The position numbers were made by a program, and so were the translations under genes. The notes beneath the pieces were generated by a model. It saw only the letters and a list, made by a program, of their open reading frames with translations, did no database searches and had not been told where the DNA came from. From the NCBI GenBank assembly GCA_017505525.1, contig JAFVPB010000039.1, positions 62,001 to 126,000 on the forward strand: 64,000 nucleotides of DNA. The letters are read 5' to 3'. Positions within the stretch are counted from its first letter, which is position 1. Every line of letters begins with the position of its first letter. This stretch comes from Clostridia bacterium. Lineage in GTDB: Bacteria; Bacillota; Clostridia; UMGS1883. This document shows positions 58,886 through 64,000 of this stretch, piece after piece.

Positions 58886-60238
58886 TTATTCCTGATCAGA
58901 ACCTTTTGAAACAACGATATTAACGATGATACCAAGAATCAATGCGCAAGCAACTGATGTGATTGTAATCTTGCCAAAGTTAAGTGTAAGACCACCAATA
59001 CCTGCGATAAGGATTGTTGATACAACGAAAAGATTCTTGTTGAGGTTTAAGTTAACACCCTGTACCATCTTAAGACCTGATACTGCGATGAAACCGTAGA
59101 GAGCCATACAAACGCCACCCATTACGCAAGAGGGGATAGAATTAACAAAAGCAATGAATGGTGAAATGAATGCAATAATGATTGCCATAATAGCTGCTGC
59201 AATTATTGTGTAGATAGAAGCATTCTTTGTGATAGCTACGCAACCAACTGATTCTCCGTATGTTGTGTTAGGGCAACCACCGAAAATAGCACCGAGGAAT
59301 GAACCGATACCATCACCAACAAGTGTTCTGTGAAGACCGGGCTCAACAAGTAAGTCTGATTCGATGATTGAAGATATGTTTTTATGGTCTGCAATATGTT
59401 CTGCAAATACAACGAATGCAACAGGAATATAAGCAACAGCAATTGTGCCTATGTAAGCATCGTTTAATTCGCTGAAGCCATCTTTTGCAGTCATAAAAGT
59501 GAAATCGGGAACTGATAAGAATGTGTTTATTGTAATGCCATCAGCAAAAAGTGCTTTAAGAGGTTCTAAATTAAGAACTCTGATAGCATCTATTTCAAGT
59601 GCATTACCGATAAGTGTGAATATAAGTGCTGCTGCATATCCGCCGAGAATACCAAAAATGAAGGGGATAAGCTTGCCAATCTTTTTTCCGTAAACCGAGC
59701 AAACAATTGTGATGAGCAGTGTGATAACACCGCAAAGCACTGTGATTAAAGGTGAAGCCTGAACATCGGGAATGCTTCCTTTTGTAAGGTCGCCTACAGC
59801 GTTTCCTGCAAGAGAAAGACCGATGATAGCAACTGTTGGTCCGATAACTGATGCGGGCATAAGCTTGTTAATCCAGTTAACACCTGCAAACTTAACGATG
59901 ATTGCAATAACAACATAAACAAGACCTGCAAAAAGTGCGCCAATAATAAGACCTAAATAGCCAAGGCTCATTGATACGCCACCTGCAAATGCTGCAAGCA
60001 TTGAACCAATAAATGCAAATGAAGAGCCGAGGAAAACAGGGCTTTTAGCTTTTGTGCAAAGCACATAAAAAAGAGTTCCTATACCTGCACCAACAAGTGC
60101 TGCAGCGGGACTCATTCCATTACCGATAATAACCGGTACAACAAGTGTAGCCGTCATAATTGCGAGTAACTGCTGAATAGCAAAAATGATCAGCTGGCCA
60201 AATTTGGGTTTGTCTTTTACTCCGTAGATAAGTTTCAT
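58886..60238 (-). CDS. uraA: Uracil/xanthine permease, NCS2 family
   Basis: 450 aa with about 12-14 helices. FGQLIIFAIQQLLAIMTATLVVPVI at the start, VFAEHIADHKNISSIIESDLL and LHRTLVGDGIGSFLGAIFGGCPNTTYGESVG are the UraA/PyrP signature. It imports uracil with protons. The start is at 60238 with GGAGA just upstream; a longer start at 60256 lacks spacing for that box. It has its own promoter (60295-60323) and terminator. Confidence 0.95.
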   Translation of the reverse strand: MKLIYGVKDKPKFGQLIIFAIQQLLAIMTATLVVPVIIGNGMSPAAALVGAGIGTLFYVLCTKAKSPVFLGSSFAFIGSMLAAFAGGVSMSLGYLGLIIGALFAGLVYVVIAIIVKFAGVNWINKLMPASVIGPTVAIIGLSLAGNAVGDLTKGSIPDVQASPLITVLCGVITLLITIVCSVYGKKIGKLIPFIFGILGGYAAALIFTLIGNALEIDAIRVLNLEPLKALFADGITINTFLSVPDFTFMTAKDGFSELNDAYIGTIAVAYIPVAFVVFAEHIADHKNISSIIESDLLVEPGLHRTLVGDGIGSFLGAIFGGCPNTTYGESVGCVAITKNASIYTIIAAAIMAIIIAFISPFIAFVNSIPSCVMGGVCMALYGFIAVSGLKMVQGVNLNLNKNLFVVSTILIAGIGGLTLNFGKITITSVACALILGIIVNIVVSKGSDQE

Positions 60239-60294
60239 TGGATTATCTCCCTTCAAAAAAGTTACTTATATAAATATTAAATTTATACAAATAG

Positions 60295-60323
60295 ATTTTA
60301 CTATTTTAGTCGATTTTTGTCAA
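60295..60323 (-). promoter_or_regulatory. Sigma-A promoter of uraA
   Basis: On the minus strand TTGACA (60318-60323), 17 bases, TAAAAT (60295-60300). No PyrR or riboswitch structure is evident in the ~50-base leader. Confidence 0.8.
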
Positions 60324-60360
60324 TACCACACAAGAAAAGAATTATAATAATTATTATTTG

Positions 60361-60389
60361 TTGAAAAATAAAAACAAAAGGTATATAAT
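60361..60389 (+). promoter_or_regulatory. Sigma-A promoter of the phosphatase gene
   Basis: TTGAAA (60361-60366), 17 bases, TATAAT (60384-60389); divergent from the uraA promoter. Confidence 0.8.
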
Positions 60390-60421
60390 ATTTTTATTGC
60401 AGATTTAAGAGGTGGAAAGAT

Positions 60422-61153
60422 ATGAAACTTTTAATTATACGCCATGCCGACCCTGATTACTCGATAGATTCGTTAACTCCACAGGGAAAGATAGAGGCAC
60501 AGGCTTTAGCCGAAAAGCTGGTGGATGAAAAAATAGATTATTTTTATTGTTCTCCACTTGGACGTGCTAAAGATACGGCGGAGTATACTCTTAAGAAAAA
60601 GGGTAGAAAGATTGATGAAATTTACGATTGGCTGCAGGAATTTCCTCCGCAAATTCAAAGGCCTGATTGTGAGCATGATAAAGGAACGTGGGACTGGCTT
60701 CCCTCACATTGGACAAAGGAAGAAAAATTCTACTTGAAGGACGAATGGTATAACGTGGACGTTATGAAAGGCGGAAACGTGAAAGAGGAATATTTAAAAG
60801 TAACAAACGGATTTGATGCTCTATTGGAAAAACACGGGTATGTTCGTGATGGAAATATCTATAGAGTGGAGAAAGCAAATGATGATGTTCTGGCGATTTT
60901 TTGCCATTTCGGGCTTGAATGTGTGCTTTTAAGCCATTTGATTGGTGCATCACCAATGGTGCTGTGGCACGGATTTTGCGCTCCGCCATCCTCCGTTACA
61001 ACTGTGTACACAGAGGAAAGAAGAAAGGGAATTGCAAGCTTTCGCATAAGCGGATTCGGCGATATATCCCATCTTTACATAAAAGGGGAAAAGCCAAGCT
61101 TTGCCGCAAGATTCTGCGAGATGTATGATAATTTTGATGAACGACACGACTGA
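60422..61153 (+). CDS. Histidine phosphatase family protein
   Basis: 243 aa. LIIRHADPDY gives the RHG-type motif (Arg7-His8, with Ala for Gly). YCSPLGRAKDTAEYTL holds the second Arg, and AIFCHFGLE the second His. These belong to the phosphoglycerate-mutase-like histidine phosphatases. The long insert (residues 75-140, Trp-rich) is unlike classical mutases, so the substrate is unknown. AGAGGTGG precedes the ATG. Confidence 0.9.
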   Translation: MKLLIIRHADPDYSIDSLTPQGKIEAQALAEKLVDEKIDYFYCSPLGRAKDTAEYTLKKKGRKIDEIYDWLQEFPPQIQRPDCEHDKGTWDWLPSHWTKEEKFYLKDEWYNVDVMKGGNVKEEYLKVTNGFDALLEKHGYVRDGNIYRVEKANDDVLAIFCHFGLECVLLSHLIGASPMVLWHGFCAPPSSVTTVYTEERRKGIASFRISGFGDISHLYIKGEKPSFAARFCEMYDNFDERHD

Positions 61154-61187
61154 AAAAAAGAGATGATTCTATCATCTCTTTTTTTTC
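61152..61187. terminator. Bidirectional terminator
   Basis: GAAAAAAAGAGATGA and TCATCTCTTTTTTTTC around a 5-base loop. It is shared by the phosphatase gene and the converging AraC gene. Confidence 0.9.
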
Positions 61188-61963
61188 TCTTTCCGATATT
61201 CACTTGGTGTGCAATTAAACTTTGCCTTAAACCGCCTTGTAAAGTTAGTGTAATCGGTAAATCCTGATGTTGTGCACACTTCCGAAACAGATAATTGAGT
61301 GAATTTAAGAAGCTTGGTTGCATAGTCGAATCTTATTTCGTCGAGATATGTTTTGAAATTGGTGCCCGTTTCTTTTAAAAACAAGGTGCTTAAATATGCG
61401 GGGGCAAGTTTTGTGTGTTCGGCGGTGCTCTTTAAGGTGATGCTGCTGCGAAAGTTTTCAAGTGTATATATAATAGCCGATTGGATATGAGATTGTGTGC
61501 TTTGAGGTACACCTTTTTTATTTTCAACCATATTTGAAAGCTTGAGTGTTACTGCGCGAAGAAAGTGCACCATATAGTTAATATCATTTGATTTTGTTAT
61601 TTCTATAAGCATTTTTTCTATTAATATACTATCCTCATCAGATAAATTTAAAGCACAAAGATTTTCAAATGAGGAAAGATAGTATATAGAATTGGTATCG
61701 CACAGATTGCAGGAAAACATAATATTTATAATTTCGGCATCACAGTCTTTAATTGCGTGAAAATTTGATGGAGACATAAAAAAAAGCGTGTTTTTACAAA
61801 TGGGATAGGAAATGCCGTCAATTATATATGTTCCGCTTCCGCTGATAACATATTCGATTTCGAAAAATTTATGGCCATGCTCTGTAAAACTACCTGTAAT
61901 GTGCTTTTTTGATGCAGTAATTATTCCGTTTTGTATTAAATTTTCTTTTTCAAGTAATCTCAT
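61172..61963 (-). CDS. AraC-family transcriptional regulator
   Basis: 263 aa. An N-terminal cupin sensor domain (EHGHKFFEIEYVISGSGTYIIDG) binds a ligand, probably a sugar. The C-terminal double helix-turn-helix has TLKSTAEHTKLAPAYLSTLFLKETGTNFKTYL and VSEVCTTSGFTDYTNFTRRFKAKFNCTPSEYR. It is divergent from the alpha-mannosidase gene and likely activates it in response to glycan breakdown products. Confidence 0.9.
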   Translation of the reverse strand: MRLLEKENLIQNGIITASKKHITGSFTEHGHKFFEIEYVISGSGTYIIDGISYPICKNTLFFMSPSNFHAIKDCDAEIINIMFSCNLCDTNSIYYLSSFENLCALNLSDEDSILIEKMLIEITKSNDINYMVHFLRAVTLKLSNMVENKKGVPQSTQSHIQSAIIYTLENFRSSITLKSTAEHTKLAPAYLSTLFLKETGTNFKTYLDEIRFDYATKLLKFTQLSVSEVCTTSGFTDYTNFTRRFKAKFNCTPSEYRKEKKKR

Positions 61964-62093
61964 AAAAAGGCTTCCTTTTTAGTTGCGTTTTTTTGAGGAT
62001 AACATAAAATCTAAAAAAAAGCAATATTTACATTTAAAAAAGATATGGTTTGTAATTTGCCAAAAATATATAATTAAAAAGAGGAGTGATTCT

Positions 62094-64000
62094 ATGAAAA
62101 AAATGCACCTTATCGGAAATGCACATCTTGACCCTGTGTGGCTGTGGAGATGGCAGGAAGGATTTTCAGAAATCCTTGCAACCTTTCGCAGCGCACTCGA
62201 CAGAATGAAGGATTTCCCTGATTATATTTTTACAAGTGCCTGTTCAGCCTATTACGAGTGGATAGAAAAGATTGACCCGACGATGTTTGAAGAAATTAAA
62301 CAGAGGGTGAAGGAAGGTCGCTGGCATATAGTTGGAGGCTGGTATTTGCAACCCGATTGTAATATTCCTGATGGTGAAAGCTTTGCAAGGCACGGATTAA
62401 TCGGACAACGCTATTTTAAAGAAAAATTCGGCATTACAGCTAAAACCGGCTACAATGTCGACTCTTTCGGGCACAATGCCGCCTTGCCTAAAATACTAAA
62501 AGCAAGCGGTATGGATAATTATACTTTTATGCGACCTTATCCTGAAGAGCAAGGGAGAAGTGAGTCTCTTTTTAAATGGTTAAGTGATGATGGAAGCTTT
62601 GTATACGCTTATCGTCTGCCGTTTTTATACTGCATCACGCTGAACGAAATGGAATTGTTTGAAAAAATCAATGAAATGGTACAAAAAGACAATATGGACC
62701 ATATGGCTTTCTTCGGCGTTGGAAATCATGGAGGAGGCCCCACGATAAGATTAATTGACGAGATTAACAAGCTTGATATGAATAAAATACTTTCAACTCC
62801 TGATCGCTATTTTAAAGAAGCTGATAAAGATAATCTTCCAGTTTTTAATGGAGATTTGCAGCACCATGCAAGAGGTTGCTACAGTGCAGTTTCAAACATT
62901 AAAAAAATGAACAGAAAAGGAGAGCACAACCTTTTGGCTGCAGAGAAGTTGTGCGTTATGGCAAAGGAACTGACGGGGATTCCGTATCCTGCAGAAAAAC
63001 TGAAAGAAGCATGGAAAAATCTTTTATTCAATCAATTTCACGATATTATATGCGGTTGTGCTATTAAAAAAGCATATACAGATGCAGAATATCTCTATGG
63101 TGAAATTATGAGCATCACAGAGCACGCGATAAATTCTGCAATGCAAAGTATTGCCTGGAATATTGATACCCTTAAGGGAGAAAAACTGCCGGCTTATAAA
63201 TTAAAAAATTTTAAATTATGGGAGCACGAGGTGCTTGGTACTCCAATTACTGTTTTTAATCCTCACACATGGGCGGTAAGAACTGTTGTGCAGATAAACC
63301 ATAATGCAACAAGAATTGAAGATTCTAAAAACAGGGAAATTCAATTTCAGCTTGTGCGCGGAGATCAAACAAACAGAAATAACGACATATACCACACTGC
63401 TTTCGTTGCTGAAGTGCCTGCTATGGGTTATGCAACCTATCGTCTCTTTGCAGAAAAAGAGAGTGCGATGCCTCAAAACAGCGATATCAGCGTAACGGAA
63501 AGATGCCTTGAAAACAGTAAGATCAGGGTTGTTTTTGATGAAAAAACAGGGGATATTTGTGAGCTTTACGACAAGGAAGATAAAAAGTATATTATAGAAA
63601 AACCTTTAAGAACTATTCTTTTGGATGAAACCTCGTGTGATACATGGGCGCATGATAAGGAAACTCTTGGAGAGAAAATCGGTGAATTTTCCTCGCCAAT
63701 TTTTAAAATCGTGGAAGCAGGACCTGTTCGTGGAAAGCTTAAGGTAAAAACTAGATATAACGAATCTGAAATTGTGCGAGAATATATTATTATTCCACAC
63801 TCAAAAGAAATACGTGTAAGGACAGTGATCGATTTCCACGAAAAGCACAGAACATTAAAATTTACTTTTCCAATGAAAGATGAAAAGATAACTGTAAAAA
63901 TCCCTTATGGTACAATTGAAAAGCAGGGATATAAAGGGGAAGAGCCTTGTGGAAGTTGGTTTGCAAGCGGAAATTTATGTGTTGCTAACGACTCGAAATA
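62094..64000 (+). CDS. Alpha-mannosidase, GH38 family (3' end beyond the window)
   Basis: 635 codons are present and the frame is still open at 64000. HLIGNAHLDPVWLWRWQEG (metal ligands His11, Asp13), GYNVDSFGHNAALPK with the nucleophile Asp123, and LFNQFHDIICGCAI are GH38 signatures. C-terminal beta domains follow from about residue 370. It hydrolyses alpha-mannosides from host or yeast glycans. There is no signal peptide, so it acts in the cytoplasm on imported oligosaccharides. GAGGAG precedes the ATG. Confidence 0.95.
   Translation, partial: MKKMHLIGNAHLDPVWLWRWQEGFSEILATFRSALDRMKDFPDYIFTSACSAYYEWIEKIDPTMFEEIKQRVKEGRWHIVGGWYLQPDCNIPDGESFARHGLIGQRYFKEKFGITAKTGYNVDSFGHNAALPKILKASGMDNYTFMRPYPEEQGRSESLFKWLSDDGSFVYAYRLPFLYCITLNEMELFEKINEMVQKDNMDHMAFFGVGNHGGGPTIRLIDEINKLDMNKILSTPDRYFKEADKDNLPVFNGDLQHHARGCYSAVSNIKKMNRKGEHNLLAAEKLCVMAKELTGIPYPAEKLKEAWKNLLFNQFHDIICGCAIKKAYTDAEYLYGEIMSITEHAINSAMQSIAWNIDTLKGEKLPAYKLKNFKLWEHEVLGTPITVFNPHTWAVRTVVQINHNATRIEDSKNREIQFQLVRGDQTNRNNDIYHTAFVAEVPAMGYATYRLFAEKESAMPQNSDISVTERCLENSKIRVVFDEKTGDICELYDKEDKKYIIEKPLRTILLDETSCDTWAHDKETLGEKIGEFSSPIFKIVEAGPVRGKLKVKTRYNESEIVREYIIIPHSKEIRVRTVIDFHEKHRTLKFTFPMKDEKITVKIPYGTIEKQGYKGEEPCGSWFASGNLCVANDSK

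Overview
The window reads as an AT-rich genome fragment of an uncultured gut or rumen Clostridia species (Oscillospiraceae/Ruminococcaceae-like). The evidence is dense Gram-positive ribosome binding sites with several TTG/GTG starts, S-layer-homology (SLH) surface proteins, dockerin and cohesin-like modules, an Agr peptide quorum-sensing locus and large serine recombinases. Roughly positions 1-57,300 look like the right-hand part of a large integrative mobile element. Positions 57,370-64,000 look like ordinary chromosome: azlC-azlD, a uracil permease, a histidine phosphatase, an AraC regulator and a GH38 alpha-mannosidase that runs off the end.

Layout. (1) 1-7.4 kb: the tail of an MT-A70 methyltransferase, then a Tad/type IV-like secretion locus (CpaE-, CpaF-, TadB- and TadC-like proteins, a pilin-sized membrane peptide, DUF4320- and TadE-like pseudopilins) interleaved with acidic-tailed proteins of unknown function. 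(2) 7.4-13.5 kb: an RHH-type regulator with its own promoter, an SLH protein, a large exported protein, SSB, an AAA/NadR-like ATPase and a shortened RepA_N initiator. (3) 13.8-18.9 kb: a Tn916-type tyrosine integrase, an exported metallo-beta-lactamase-fold protein with a DUF3006 partner, a YHYH/Ig-like surface protein and a probable small RNA. (4) 19.2-31.5 kb: a tyrosine recombinase beside inverted repeats that flank a perfect sigma-A promoter, followed by a TetR-type regulator and four exported proteins with SLH, cohesin-like, dockerin and beta-helix modules. This looks like a phase-variable, scaffoldin-like surface locus. (5) 31.5-36.1 kb: membrane proteins, a radical SAM/SPASM enzyme and a DUF4143 ATPase. 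(6) 36.2-43.8 kb: agrA-agrC-agrB-agrD with a LytTR-type direct repeat before agrB, then five exported proteins that may be its output. (7) 43.9-48.7 kb: small regulators, several very short ORFs, a ~350-nt structured RNA candidate with a strong terminator, and a DinG-like helicase. (8) 48.7-55 kb: three full-length large serine recombinases in tandem, a fourth truncated one, and an acidic-tailed protein. (9) 55.0-57.3 kb: a promoter followed by three direct copies of a 33-40 bp sequence separating two single-gene cassettes; the last copy abuts azlC.

Three element-wide patterns stand out. A 25-bp palindrome occurs ten times between 0.1 and 43.8 kb, always between genes. Seven otherwise unrelated proteins end in nearly the same acidic C-terminal tail, and no such tail is seen in the chromosomal part. 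The surface locus is controlled by what looks like an invertible promoter, currently in the ON orientation. No CRISPR array, rRNA or complete tRNA gene was seen. All function calls come from reading the sequence; no database search was possible.
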